Source: Solitalea canadensis DSM 3403 (GTDB lineage Bacteria > Bacteroidota > Bacteroidia > Sphingobacteriales > Sphingobacteriaceae). Taken from it: a DNA stretch of 64,000 nucleotides. Below, in pieces: positions 27,674 to 36,828 of this stretch. Made by a program: the position numbers and the translations under genes. The notes below the pieces were generated by a model, which was not told the DNA's origin, searched no databases, and saw nothing but the letters and a program-made list of their open reading frames with translations. The stretch spans positions 5,034,669-5,098,668 of the forward strand of contig NC_017770.1 in the NCBI RefSeq assembly GCF_000242635.2. The letters are read 5' to 3'. The stretch's first letter is position 1. Each line of letters starts with the position of its first letter.

Positions 27674-30595
27674 ATGCCGACACGTTTTTTGCGATCATCT
27701 TTACTGCTCTTTACCACTCTTTTTTGTCTTTCTGCAAAATCTCAAACTGTTAATCCAATTTCAATAAATCAATTGACCACCTCATCTAATTGGGTCGATT
27801 CGGTTTTTCGAACGTTAACCCCCGATCAAAAATTGGGGCAATTAATGATGATAACAGCTTATTCACGTGCAGACAGAAGTCAGGTTGGCAGGATTGAGGA
27901 GCTGATAAAATATTATCATATTGGTGGGTTAATGTTTGCACAGGGTGGTCCGCAAAGGCAAGTAAACATGGTCAATTATTATCAGTCCAGAGCGACAATA
28001 CCCTTATTAATTTCGATGGATGCAGAATGGGGCTTGTCAATGCGCTTAGATAGCACGATCAGCTTTCCTCGCCAAATGACGTTAGGCGCAATCACAGATG
28101 ATAAATTGATTTACGAATTTGGGAAAGAAATGGCTCGTCAGCTGCGTAGAGTTGGTGCTACCATGAGTTTTTCTCCTGTTTTAGATATTAATAGCAATCA
28201 ATGGAATCCGGTAATTAGTACACGTTCTTTTGGAAGTGACAAGCACGAAGTGACCAAACGGTCGATTCAATATATGAAAGGGTTGCAAGACGGTGGCGTT
28301 ATTGCTTGTGCAAAGCATTTTCCAGGTCATGGAGATACGGATGATGACTCTCATACCTCACTGCCAACATTGTTCAGAAGTGTTGCTACAATGGACTCTG
28401 TAGAGCTTTATCCCTACAAACAATTAATTCCAGCTGGATTAATGGGGGTAATGGTAGGGCATATTAATGTACCTGCTTATGACAAAAGTGGAAACCCTGC
28501 CAGTCAATCTTACAATTTATGTTCAACATTACTAAAGAACCAAATCGGTTTTAAAGGATTGGTGATTACTGATGATTTGAACATGAAGGCTGCAAATGGT
28601 AATTTCTCTTCAACAGAGTCGGCCGTAAAATCGCTTATTGCAGGGAATGATATTCTGTTAAACCCTGAAAGCATTCCTGCAACTGTTGCCGGAATTAAAA
28701 CGGCCATACAGCGGGGACGGTTGTCATGGATAGAAATTGATGCTAAGGTGAAAAAGGTTTTAGCCGCCAAATATGCGGTTGGATTAAATCTGAGAACACC
28801 GCTGGATACAAAAAATGTCATTGCAGATATTAAAACGAATGATGCTAAATACCTCAATTACGAGTTAGTGAAAAATTCATTGACCTTAGTTCGAAATCAA
28901 AAGAGCCTGCTACCAATTGTTGATGTTGAGAAACAAAAAATAGCAGCAGTAAGTATAGGTGCAGAATTAGATAATTCATTTCTGAATACGTTAGCCCGCT
29001 ACGGACCCGTACAGCGCTACAATGTTTGGATGAATGATGAAGATTCGTCTTATAATAGTCTTTTGAAATCATTAACAGGTGTACAAACCATTATCATCGG
29101 GCTACACAGTATTGATACAAATGTTAAAGACAATTTTGCAATTTCTGAAAACGCCAGAAAACTGATCGTACAATTAAGTAAAACAAGTAATGTGATCTTA
29201 ACCGTTTTTGGAAATCCATATTGCATTACCAATTTTGATTATGTTCCGGCTATCTTGATTGGCTATGATGATAATTCTTTAGCCAGAAACCTTGCTGCAC
29301 AGGCAATTATGGGTGGTATTGGCTTAAGTGGTAAGTTACCTGTAACTGTTGGGGTAGGTTTTAAAAAAGGTGATGGGGTAACAACAAAAGCAACGCGACT
29401 TGAATATGCAATGCCTGAAGCAGCAGGAATCAAAACATCAGACCTGAACAAGATCGATTCCATTGCATTGGATGGTGTTAATAAGCAAGCATATCCGGGT
29501 TGTCTAGTGTTAGTTGCTAAAGATGGAAAAGTGATTTACGAGAAAGCATTTGGTTTTCATACATATGATAAGTTAATACCTGAACAAACTACAGATGTAT
29601 TCGACTTAGCTTCCATTACTAAAATTGCTGCCACCACTCAGGGAATCATGCGTTTATATGAACAAGGGCGCATTGATATGGATAATTCTTTTGGTACATA
29701 CGTACCTGCCGCCAGAAATTATGATAAGTCGGGTATATTATTGAAAAACCTGATGACTCACCAGGCAGGTTTAACTCCCATGGTTGCTTTTCATAATCAT
29801 TTAAGTGGTGACGAGTACGAGTATGATTCAACGGCTAATTTTCCTATACGCGTAGCACAAGACTTTTATTTGCGCAAAGGCTTCTTTGAGAAGGTTATGC
29901 TTCCCCGGATGTTAGCGTCTAGGTTAAATACACCTGGAAAATATGTTTATAGTGATTTGAGTATGTATTTCATGCAACAGGTTTTGCAGGATGTAAGCGG
30001 ACAAAAATTACAGGATTATGTAGCCTTAAATTTTTATAAGCCACTTGGTTTATCAACCATGTGTTTTAATCCTCGCTATCATTTGCCATTAAACAGGTTA
30101 ATTCCAACAGAAAATGATAAATGGTTTCGTCATCAATTGCTTTTAGGTGATGTGCATGATCCCGGAGCTGCTATGAGTGGTGGAGTAGCCGGACATGCTG
30201 GTTTGTTTTCGACAGCTAATGATCTTGCTGTATTGATGCAAATGCTTTTGAATGGAGGAATCTATGGCGGTCAACAATACTTTCGTCCGGAAACTATTCA
30301 AAAATTCATTGCCTATCAGAATCCAACAATCAGCAGAAGGGGCTTAGGGTTTGATAAGCCTGAAGTTTCCATGAAAGAGCGTTCTTATGGAGCAACGGCC
30401 AAGGAAGTTTCTGATGACACATTTGGTCATACCGGTTTTACCGGAACATGTGTTTGGTCTGATCCCAAGTACAATTTAACCTATGTTTTTCTTTCCAATC
30501 GTGTTTGTCCTGATGCAGATAACAATAAACTTGGTGGAATGGGTATCCGTCCTAAAATTCATCAGGTTGTTTACGATGCAATTTTAAAGCAATAA
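27674..30595 (+). CDS. GH3 beta-N-acetylglucosaminidase-like protein fused to a beta-lactamase-like serine hydrolase
   Basis: 973 residues with a signal peptide (to about residue 23). The first half is a GH3 domain with KHFPGHGDTDDDSH and the nucleophile region VITDDLNM (Asp300/Asp301), NagZ-like, followed by a GH3 C-terminal domain (to about 580). The second half is a class C beta-lactamase/DD-peptidase-like domain: SxxK is S647ITK, the Tyr motif is YSDLS, and HTGFTG takes the KTG position. Both catalytic sites look intact. The pairing suggests periplasmic or surface peptidoglycan recycling, coupling a hexosaminidase to a peptidase/esterase. No secretion C-terminal domain is visible. Confidence 0.9.
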   Translation: MPTRFLRSSLLLFTTLFCLSAKSQTVNPISINQLTTSSNWVDSVFRTLTPDQKLGQLMMITAYSRADRSQVGRIEELIKYYHIGGLMFAQGGPQRQVNMVNYYQSRATIPLLISMDAEWGLSMRLDSTISFPRQMTLGAITDDKLIYEFGKEMARQLRRVGATMSFSPVLDINSNQWNPVISTRSFGSDKHEVTKRSIQYMKGLQDGGVIACAKHFPGHGDTDDDSHTSLPTLFRSVATMDSVELYPYKQLIPAGLMGVMVGHINVPAYDKSGNPASQSYNLCSTLLKNQIGFKGLVITDDLNMKAANGNFSSTESAVKSLIAGNDILLNPESIPATVAGIKTAIQRGRLSWIEIDAKVKKVLAAKYAVGLNLRTPLDTKNVIADIKTNDAKYLNYELVKNSLTLVRNQKSLLPIVDVEKQKIAAVSIGAELDNSFLNTLARYGPVQRYNVWMNDEDSSYNSLLKSLTGVQTIIIGLHSIDTNVKDNFAISENARKLIVQLSKTSNVILTVFGNPYCITNFDYVPAILIGYDDNSLARNLAAQAIMGGIGLSGKLPVTVGVGFKKGDGVTTKATRLEYAMPEAAGIKTSDLNKIDSIALDGVNKQAYPGCLVLVAKDGKVIYEKAFGFHTYDKLIPEQTTDVFDLASITKIAATTQGIMRLYEQGRIDMDNSFGTYVPAARNYDKSGILLKNLMTHQAGLTPMVAFHNHLSGDEYEYDSTANFPIRVAQDFYLRKGFFEKVMLPRMLASRLNTPGKYVYSDLSMYFMQQVLQDVSGQKLQDYVALNFYKPLGLSTMCFNPRYHLPLNRLIPTENDKWFRHQLLLGDVHDPGAAMSGGVAGHAGLFSTANDLAVLMQMLLNGGIYGGQQYFRPETIQKFIAYQNPTISRRGLGFDKPEVSMKERSYGATAKEVSDDTFGHTGFTGTCVWSDPKYNLTYVFLSNRVCPDADNNKLGGMGIRPKIHQVVYDAILKQ

Positions 30596-30667
30596 TTAAA
30601 TTGCTATCCTTTATTTCTTACGCCTTTTTTATAACTTGTAGATAATCTACTATTTATCTACTTGATT

Positions 30668-31519
30668 ATGAAAATTCGCTCTTCTATTATTTGCCTATTA
30701 GGCTTATTTATCTTTATGGCAAGCTGTCAGAAAGATATTGATGAATCACCTTCCGGAAAAAAACCTCAACCATTAATTGAAACCAAACCATTGTTAAAGC
30801 TTATTCATATGGATAGTGGTTTCCTTTATGATGAGAACTTTAGTTATTTGAATGGAACCAATAAATTACAAGAATATATCACAGTCTCAAATCTGGGAAT
30901 ATCTCAAAAAATCACAATCTCTTATGATTTGAATGAAAATATTGCTGGATGTACCTACAGTTTTTACCGTAACGGTGCCCCACTTTTTGTTCTTAAACAT
31001 GAGTATTCAACAAATGCGTCGGGGAAAATTTCAGGAATAAAGACATATTTTAACAATTCACCGCAAAGACTCGCACTGTGCAACTATAATACAGGTGGAC
31101 TTTTAGATAAAATAGAATGGTTAAACATGGATAGTACAGTGGCGAGCAGGGTTGAATTTAAGCATGATGCTAAGGGGAACGTAACTTATGAATGTGTGTT
31201 TAATGGAAATCAAACCAAAGCTTTCCAAAATAGCTATTTTTCTTATGATAATAAGAACTCATCCTATAAAAATGTCAGGAACATCGAAGTGTTATACCTG
31301 ATTTTCTTTGAATATTGGAAGTATATTGAACCAATAAACGATGGAGGTATGCTAAATCAATTACAATACTTAAACCCTACCAATAATATGACATATGGAA
31401 TAGCTAAATGGCTTAATCGTACAATGGGAATTGAAGGGATTAACTACAAATACAGAACCGATAATTATCCCGAGATTAGGACCATCTCCAGTAGTATTTA
31501 CGATATTTCATACTATTAA
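30668..31519 (+). CDS. Lipoprotein of unknown function
   Basis: 283 residues from the ATG at 30668 (a TTG two codons earlier is possible). A lipoprotein signal (MKIRSSIICLLGLFIFMASC) is followed by an acidic/Pro-rich linker and a beta-rich domain full of Tyr, Asn and Lys with YD/YN-type strand repeats, similar in style to DUF4595-like surface lipoproteins, though I cannot assign it firmly. Aromatic residues near the end (GINYKYRTDNYPE) repeat this pattern. It lies between the GH3 fusion and bshA on the same strand. Confidence 0.7.
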   Translation: MKIRSSIICLLGLFIFMASCQKDIDESPSGKKPQPLIETKPLLKLIHMDSGFLYDENFSYLNGTNKLQEYITVSNLGISQKITISYDLNENIAGCTYSFYRNGAPLFVLKHEYSTNASGKISGIKTYFNNSPQRLALCNYNTGGLLDKIEWLNMDSTVASRVEFKHDAKGNVTYECVFNGNQTKAFQNSYFSYDNKNSSYKNVRNIEVLYLIFFEYWKYIEPINDGGMLNQLQYLNPTNNMTYGIAKWLNRTMGIEGINYKYRTDNYPEIRTISSSIYDISYY

Positions 31520-31658
31520 TTAAATACGACCGATTTCATATAAATTGTAAAAACAATTGCTTAGGTCTTTAGTTTAATGTTTATTAAAACACCTATTTTT
31601 AATTGTAACTTCGAACTGCAAATGAATTTGTGAGATCGACAGTAAACCTATTATATAA

Positions 31659-32801
31659 ATGAAGATCGGAATTGTATGTTATCCTACCTTTGGTGGTAGC
31701 GGAGTAGTAGCCACCGAATTGGGAAAAGCATTGGCTGAAAAGGGCCATAAGGTGCACTTTATAACCTATAGTCAGCCAGCAAGGCTCGACTTTTTCTCAG
31801 AAAACCTATTCTACCATGAAGTTTCAGTAAGTAATTACCCGTTATTCGATTATCCACCGTACGAATTAGCCTTGGCAAGCAAACTTGTTGATGTAGTAAA
31901 GTATGAAGGTCTGGATCTTTTGCATGTTCATTACGCAATTCCACATGCCTCTGCAGCCTATATGGCCCGTCAGATTTTGGCTTCAAACGGAATTCACATC
32001 CCTTTTATAACTACCTTACACGGTACTGATATTACCCTGGTAGGGAAAGATATAACTTACAAGCCGGCAGTAACGTTTTCTATTAACCAGTCTGATGGGG
32101 TTACTTCTGTTTCAGAACATTTAAAAGCAGATACCTATCTGCATTTTGATATAGAGAATGACATTAAAGTGATTCCTAACTTTATTGACTTCCGCCGATT
32201 CAGCTTAAAACCACGTGACCACTTTAAAAAGGCGATTGCCCCTAATGGTGAAAAGATCATTACCCATACGTCTAATTTTAGGGCTGTTAAACGTGTAACA
32301 GATGTGGTGGAGGTATTTGCGAAAATAGTGACAAAGGTACCTGCTAAGTTATTGATGGTAGGAGATGGTCCGGAACGTGTAAATGCTGAACAGCTTTGCC
32401 GTAAATTAGGCATCTGCGATCAGGTACGTTTCTTAGGAAAACAGGAAGCGGTAGAAGAGATTCTCTCCATTTCAGACTTGTTTATTATGCCATCGGAAAA
32501 TGAAAGTTTTGGATTGGCGGCATTGGAAGCCATGGCTTGTCAAGTTCCGGTGATATGCTCGAATGCCGGTGGTATGCCTGAACTGAATGTACATGGGGTT
32601 ACAGGCTTTATGAGTAATGTAGGTGATGTGACTGATATGGCCAAGAATGCGATCTATATTCTGGAAGATAATGAGCGATTAGCCACTTTTAAAGCTGCAG
32701 CATTAGCCCGCGCCAAAGAGTTTGACATAAGTTACATCATGCCTATTTATGAAGAGTTTTATAAGGAGGTGATAGAAAAAAGTAAACAGGCTGTTGTTTA
32801 A
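31659..32801 (+). CDS. bshA: N-acetyl-alpha-D-glucosaminyl L-malate synthase
   Basis: 380 residues, family 4 glycosyltransferase. The N-terminal MKIGIVCYPTFGGSGVVATE and HVHYAIPHA segments are characteristic of BshA, and the C-terminal E(x)7E donor-site motif appears as ENESFGLAALE. It joins UDP-GlcNAc to L-malate, the first step of bacillithiol synthesis. The other bsh genes are not here, but a bacilliredoxin-like gene is at 47284. A TAACTTCG at 31606-31613 is a one-mismatch -7 candidate; a strong terminator follows the gene. Confidence 0.94.
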   Translation: MKIGIVCYPTFGGSGVVATELGKALAEKGHKVHFITYSQPARLDFFSENLFYHEVSVSNYPLFDYPPYELALASKLVDVVKYEGLDLLHVHYAIPHASAAYMARQILASNGIHIPFITTLHGTDITLVGKDITYKPAVTFSINQSDGVTSVSEHLKADTYLHFDIENDIKVIPNFIDFRRFSLKPRDHFKKAIAPNGEKIITHTSNFRAVKRVTDVVEVFAKIVTKVPAKLLMVGDGPERVNAEQLCRKLGICDQVRFLGKQEAVEEILSISDLFIMPSENESFGLAALEAMACQVPVICSNAGGMPELNVHGVTGFMSNVGDVTDMAKNAIYILEDNERLATFKAAALARAKEFDISYIMPIYEEFYKEVIEKSKQAVV

Positions 32802-32808
32802 AATATAG

Positions 32809-32844
32809 AAAGCCATCCCGGTTTAACCGGGATGGCTTTTTTTG
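32809..32844 (+). terminator. Terminator after bshA
   Basis: AGCCATCCCGG pairs with CCGGGATGGCT (11-bp stem, TTTAA loop) and is followed by a run of T residues, eight bases after the stop codon. Confidence 0.92.
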
Positions 32845-32863
32845 TTTACAAAAATGAATGTAT

Positions 32864-32903
32864 AAAAAAAGCTGTCAACAGTATTTACTGAGACAGCTTT
32901 TTC
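32864..32903 (-). terminator. Terminator of the pseudouridine synthase gene
   Basis: AAAAAAGCTGTC and GACAGCTTTTTC form a stem with poly-A/poly-T flanks on both sides, so it can act in both directions. It lies just after the stop codon of the minus-strand gene ending at 32922. Confidence 0.8.
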
Positions 32904-32921
32904 TTATTCTGATGTTAAACG

Positions 32922-34559
32922 TTATTTCACTAAGCGTTTAACGAAAAGCAATTCTTCTTTGCTTAAATATCTCCAACGTCCACGAGGAAGGTCCTTTTTG
33001 GTAAGATTTGCATAAACTACACGGTCAAGTTTTTCAACCTCATAGCCCATTTGTTCAAAAATACGACGAACAATACGATTTTTACCACTGTGAATCTGGA
33101 TACCAACTTCTTTTTTGCTGGCTCCTTCTACGTAAGATAGGTCATCAGGTTTAACAAAACCATCTTCTAACTCAATACCTGCTTCTAAACGTTCAAAATC
33201 ATCCTGACGGAAACTTTTGTTTAAGGTAGCATGATAAATTTTAGGAACTTGGTTTTTAGGGTGAGCTAATTTCTCAGCCAAATCACCATCATTTGTTAAT
33301 AATAATAAACCGGTGGTGTTTCTATCTAAACGACCAACTGGATAAATACGCTCACTTGATGCCTTTTGAATAAGGTCCATAACGGTTTTACGCTCGCGCG
33401 GATCATCTGTTGTAGTAATGTAATCCTTAGGCTTATTTAACAGTACATAAACCATTTTCTCACGACGCAGCAACTGGCCATTAAAATGAACGGTATCGCT
33501 CACATTAACTTTATAACCTAATTCGGTAACAACTTGTCCGTTAACAGATATTTCGCCTAATTCAATTAACTCGTCAGCTTTTCTGCGTGAGCAAACTCCT
33601 GCATTAGCGATATAACGGTTTAAGCGGATTTCATCAAAGTTTTCAGGTTGATCATCTCTTCTTTTGCTAGAAGGTTTTCTGTCTCTGAATCCTCTATCCT
33701 TGAAATTTTTAGAAGGATGTTTTCTTTCGTTGTAATCGCGTTCGTATTTCTTAGCTCTTTCTTCTGCGTTGAATGGTTTACGTTCACGATCTCCGCTAAA
33801 CGATTTTCTATCGGATGAACGATCGCCATATGGCTTACGCTCTCTGTCATTACCGTAAGATTTGCGTTCACCACGATCACCGTAAGGTTTGCGCTCACGA
33901 TCGCCGCTGAATGATTTTCTATCTGATGAGCGATCGCCGTATGATTTACGTTCACGATCTCCATCGAATGATTTATGCTCGCTACGATCACCATATGATT
34001 TACGTTCACGATCTCCATCGAATGATTTACGTTCGCCACGATCACCGTATGGTTTGCGTTCACGATCTCCACTAAACGATTTTCTATCTGAGGAGCGATC
34101 TCCGTAAGATTTACGCTCACGGTCTTCACCGTATGATTTTCTTTCGCCACGATCTCCATAAGGTTTACGCTCACGGTCGCCGTTAAATGATTTTCTGTCT
34201 GAAGAACGATCTCCGTAAGGCTTGCGTTCACGATCTCCGCCAAATGATTTTCTATCGGCAGAGCGTTCGCCATATGACTTGCGTTCGTTATCAAATGATT
34301 TCTTTTCTGGACGATCGCCATACGATTTGCGTTCACGGTCGCCGCTAAATGATTTTCTTTCCGATCTGTCGCCGTAAGATTTACGTTCACCTTCGCTTCT
34401 GAATGATTTACGTTCACCAGAACGTTCTGTACGGTCGTTGCTAAATGATTTTTTCTCATCACGGCTTGTTCCTGCCGGTCTGCTTGTTCTTTTTCCTGCA
34501 CTATCCCCTCGTCCACGTTTTGCGGAGATGTCTTCACGACTTTTCCTTGGTCTGTTCAT
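32922..34559 (-). CDS. RluB-like 23S rRNA pseudouridine synthase with long repeat-rich N-terminal tail
   Basis: 545 residues, about twice the usual RluB/RsuA size. Residues 300-545 are the enzyme: an S4 RNA-binding domain (LNRYIANAGVCSRRKADELI), then the catalytic region with Asp412 in PVGRLDRNTTGLLLLTND. It should isomerise a uridine in 23S rRNA. The first 300 residues are a low-complexity tail of Arg, Asp, Ser, Lys, Gly and Tyr with ten DRERK copies alternating with RKSFxGD and RKPYGDR units. Bacteroidota homologues often carry such tails; a role in RNA binding or condensation is inference. Read the opposite way, the tail gives long artificial ORFs. Confidence 0.92.
   Translation of the reverse strand: MNRPRKSREDISAKRGRGDSAGKRTSRPAGTSRDEKKSFSNDRTERSGERKSFRSEGERKSYGDRSERKSFSGDRERKSYGDRPEKKSFDNERKSYGERSADRKSFGGDRERKPYGDRSSDRKSFNGDRERKPYGDRGERKSYGEDRERKSYGDRSSDRKSFSGDRERKPYGDRGERKSFDGDRERKSYGDRSEHKSFDGDRERKSYGDRSSDRKSFSGDRERKPYGDRGERKSYGNDRERKPYGDRSSDRKSFSGDRERKPFNAEERAKKYERDYNERKHPSKNFKDRGFRDRKPSSKRRDDQPENFDEIRLNRYIANAGVCSRRKADELIELGEISVNGQVVTELGYKVNVSDTVHFNGQLLRREKMVYVLLNKPKDYITTTDDPRERKTVMDLIQKASSERIYPVGRLDRNTTGLLLLTNDGDLAEKLAHPKNQVPKIYHATLNKSFRQDDFERLEAGIELEDGFVKPDDLSYVEGASKKEVGIQIHSGKNRIVRRIFEQMGYEVEKLDRVVYANLTKKDLPRGRWRYLSKEELLFVKRLVK
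33779..34440 (-). repeat. In-frame minisatellite encoding the RDRERK/YGDR repeats
   Basis: Imperfect units of roughly 57-60 bases, each combining a segment like CGTTCACGATCTCC with one like GATTTACG, are repeated about ten times inside the pseudouridine synthase gene. Copies differ mostly at third codon positions and between Ser/Pro, Gly/Asp codons. Prone to length change by slippage. Confidence 0.9.
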
Positions 34560-34662
34560 TTCTTATAAGATTAACTATGAAAAAAATAAATGGAATGCCT
34601 TTTTGCTAACCGATTGAATATTTAACGGCTTAATAATCTGGCCTTCCAATTTTAAATTGGGG

Positions 34663-34670
34663 CAAAAGTA
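34663..34670 (-). promoter_or_regulatory. Predicted -7 promoter element of the pseudouridine synthase
   Basis: Minus strand TACTTTTG, matching TAnnTTTG, about 100 bases before the ATG at 34559. Confidence 0.5.
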
Positions 34671-34736
34671 CGCATTTAATTTGTCATCGAACGTTGAATG
34701 GAACTTAATTTTTTTTGAAAAAAAATGCCTTTTAAG

Positions 34737-34772
34737 AAATCGAGGTTTAACAATCATTAAACCTCGATTTTT
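34737..34772. terminator. Orphan terminator-like hairpin
   Basis: AAATCGAGGTTTAA pairs with TTAAACCTCGATTT (14 bp, six-base loop) and is followed by TT on the plus strand. It lies upstream of both flanking promoters, so it terminates no visible gene; a small RNA end is possible. Confidence 0.45.
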
Positions 34773-34848
34773 GCTAAAATTTGTATAAAAAATTTAACTA
34801 ATATTTTTAGTTTTCTTGCAAAAGCTTGTCTGTCAACAAAATATCGCT

Positions 34849-34856
34849 TACTTTTG
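34849..34856 (+). promoter_or_regulatory. Predicted promoter of the first tandem lytic transglycosylase
   Basis: TACTTTTG matches TAnnTTTG, with a TTG at 34826-34828 twenty bases upstream as a -33 candidate. The leader to the ATG at 34934 would be about 70 bases. Confidence 0.6.
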
Positions 34857-34933
34857 TCGCCGGAATTGTGTGGGGAAGGGCTTATTATATCCCTCCCAAG
34901 TGTTAATCACCTAAAAGGTTTTATAGAAATAGA

Positions 34934-35854
34934 ATGAAGAAACACTTTAGTATTTGCGCACTTTTACTTGCGTTCTCGGTTTCAGTTTTTGGAGCCACTA
35001 ATAGTAAAGACAAACCGGATGATCCATTTAGTTCAGCTTTAGTAATGAAGCAATCGGACTATAAATCATCACAAAGTTATTTGATTGAAGCATTGGCGTT
35101 TTCCGGTGAAGCTGTACCTTTCGATAACGATATTGTTTATGACAAGTTTATCAGAAATCTTAATACAAGAGTTTCACATAGCTTTATCGAAAATCTACAG
35201 AACCTTTCATCGAAATGGTTTCCTGTAATTGAACCAATCTTAACCCAATACGGTATTCCCGACGATTTTAAATTTATACCAGCGATTGAATCAGGGTTCA
35301 ACAGAAACGCTCGTTCACGTTCTGGTGCGGTAGGGTTTTGGCAATTTATGCCAGCAACTGCGCGTGCATATGGTTTACGTGTAGGTAAAAAAGGAGACGA
35401 TCGGAAAGATGTTGTTAAATCGACTATCGCTGCGTGCCGTTACTTAAATGATCTTTATGAGCGACTTGGTTCGTGGACACTGGTTGCTGCTGCCTACAAT
35501 GTAGGACACGGTGCCTTAGAATCTGCAATGAATCGTCAGAATGAAGAAGACTACTTTGATCTTAAGTTAAATAAAGAGACTGGTAATTATGTGTACAAGG
35601 TGTTAGTTTTTAAACACGTTTTTCAAAATGCAGATGATTACGATCCTTACTTTAGCAGTTCATCAGTAAGAGTAGCTGATATGCAAGGAATAGGTAGTAT
35701 TGGCTTGTTAAGTTTAGGTGCATTAACCGGATTGGTTGACCCAAATGCTAGCAATCAATCTCCTAAACCAATAACAGAACCAATTCAGCCAAAAACAGGC
35801 AGCTCAAAAAAGAAATTGATTGCTCGTGCAGGCAGATTGTTTAACTGGATATAA
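34934..35854 (+). CDS. Secreted lytic transglycosylase (SLT domain), first of a tandem pair
   Basis: 306 residues with a signal peptide (MKKHFSICALLLAFSVSVFG). The transglycosylase domain (about residues 100-235) has catalytic Glu119 in FIPAIESGF, GFWQFMPATARAYG and AAAYNVGHG. Unlike the enzyme at 2869 it has no LysM repeats; the tail after residue 240 is Ser/Pro/Lys-rich and low in structure. Probably cuts peptidoglycan glycan strands in the periplasm. A paralogue follows after 93 bases with its catalytic Glu at the same residue number. Confidence 0.88.
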   Translation: MKKHFSICALLLAFSVSVFGATNSKDKPDDPFSSALVMKQSDYKSSQSYLIEALAFSGEAVPFDNDIVYDKFIRNLNTRVSHSFIENLQNLSSKWFPVIEPILTQYGIPDDFKFIPAIESGFNRNARSRSGAVGFWQFMPATARAYGLRVGKKGDDRKDVVKSTIAACRYLNDLYERLGSWTLVAAAYNVGHGALESAMNRQNEEDYFDLKLNKETGNYVYKVLVFKHVFQNADDYDPYFSSSSVRVADMQGIGSIGLLSLGALTGLVDPNASNQSPKPITEPIQPKTGSSKKKLIARAGRLFNWI

Positions 35855-35947
35855 AAACAATTAACTGGTATGATAATTGATAACATGCCGGTTAAATAAG
35901 ATATAAGTTTAACAGAGATTAATGTATTTTAATCTTGCTTAGATTTA

Positions 35948-36811
35948 ATGACTATGATAAGAAAGCACTTCATTGCGTGTGCTTCTGGTGTAATAGTGTT
36001 CGCTCTCATTAATTTATTGTTCTTTAATTCAAATTCTGGATTTTCCATTAATAAGGGAAATCTGAGCACTACATCAGCAAGTACAAAGGTGTCACCAGTA
36101 GTACCGGACTTTGCCGGAGAGCAAATCCCGTTACAAGACGCCCAAGTAAAAAAGCGGTTTTTTGCCACATTGCATCGTACAAACATGACAAATCGTCAAG
36201 TTTATACTGCAAGAGTAAAAGCAAAGAGATGGTTTAAAGTGATTGAGCCTATTCTGGCAAAGCATGGAATACCTCAGGATTTTAAATATGTCCCGCTAAT
36301 TGAGTCAGGCTTCAGTACAGACACTTCTGCAAAAGGAGCAGCCGGATTTTGGCAGTTTATGCCAGGCACGGCGCGTCACTTTGGATTGGCTGTAGGAAAT
36401 GGCGTTGATGAACGCTATGATCCTGTAAAATCAACAGATGCAGCTTGTCGTTATTTGAAAGTTTTGTATAAACAATTCGGTTCATGGACGATGGTTGCAG
36501 CAGCGTACAACATTGGGTCTACAAGACTTCAAAGGCATACGAAGCAACAAAATGAGGATGATTACTTTAAGTTACAGCTCAATAAAGAAACATCGAGCTA
36601 CGTTTACAAGTTAGTTGCCATGAAAACGGCTATCAACAAAAACAAAGTAAACATTGTAACTAATCAAACTCCCATTAAAACTGTTTCAGCAGGTTATTCG
36701 ATCAACTTGAGTAATTTATATGCTTACAGTCCGGAGTTTATTACCAATATGCTTAAGCGCGTTGGTTATTCCTCTTTAAAGAACGTAAAACAGAATACTG
36801 CAAGAAACTAG
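35948..36811 (+). CDS. Lytic transglycosylase, second of a tandem pair
   Basis: 287 residues; N-terminal membrane segment or uncleaved signal (residues 6-26), then an SLT domain with catalytic Glu119 in VPLIESGF, GFWQFMPGTARHFG and AAAYNIGSTRL. It shares the end of the domain (QNEDDYFKLQLNKETSSYVY) with its upstream neighbour, showing tandem duplication, but the C-terminal tails differ. An ATG two codons later (35954) is an alternative start. A terminator follows at 36829. Confidence 0.88.
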   Translation: MTMIRKHFIACASGVIVFALINLLFFNSNSGFSINKGNLSTTSASTKVSPVVPDFAGEQIPLQDAQVKKRFFATLHRTNMTNRQVYTARVKAKRWFKVIEPILAKHGIPQDFKYVPLIESGFSTDTSAKGAAGFWQFMPGTARHFGLAVGNGVDERYDPVKSTDAACRYLKVLYKQFGSWTMVAAAYNIGSTRLQRHTKQQNEDDYFKLQLNKETSSYVYKLVAMKTAINKNKVNIVTNQTPIKTVSAGYSINLSNLYAYSPEFITNMLKRVGYSSLKNVKQNTARN

Positions 36812-36828
36812 TGCAGTAGGTGAAATTT

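Larger units (their letters stand above)
34560..34933. other. Divergent intergenic region with two promoters and an orphan hairpin
   Basis: 374 bases between the pseudouridine synthase (minus) and a lytic transglycosylase (plus). It contains a minus-strand -7 element at 34663-34670, a terminator-like hairpin at 34737-34772, and a plus-strand -7 element at 34849-34856. No convincing protein-coding gene is seen. Confidence 0.6.

Noticed and set aside
33779-34440. Possible CRISPR array
   Set aside because: Repeats are in-frame codon repeats in a gene, with no unique spacers of uniform length and no cas genes nearby.
33620-34537. 305-codon minus-strand frame over the repeat tail
   Set aside because: It is an alternative frame of the pseudouridine synthase repeat region; the low-complexity DNA keeps several frames free of stops, and the main frame carries the recognisable enzyme.
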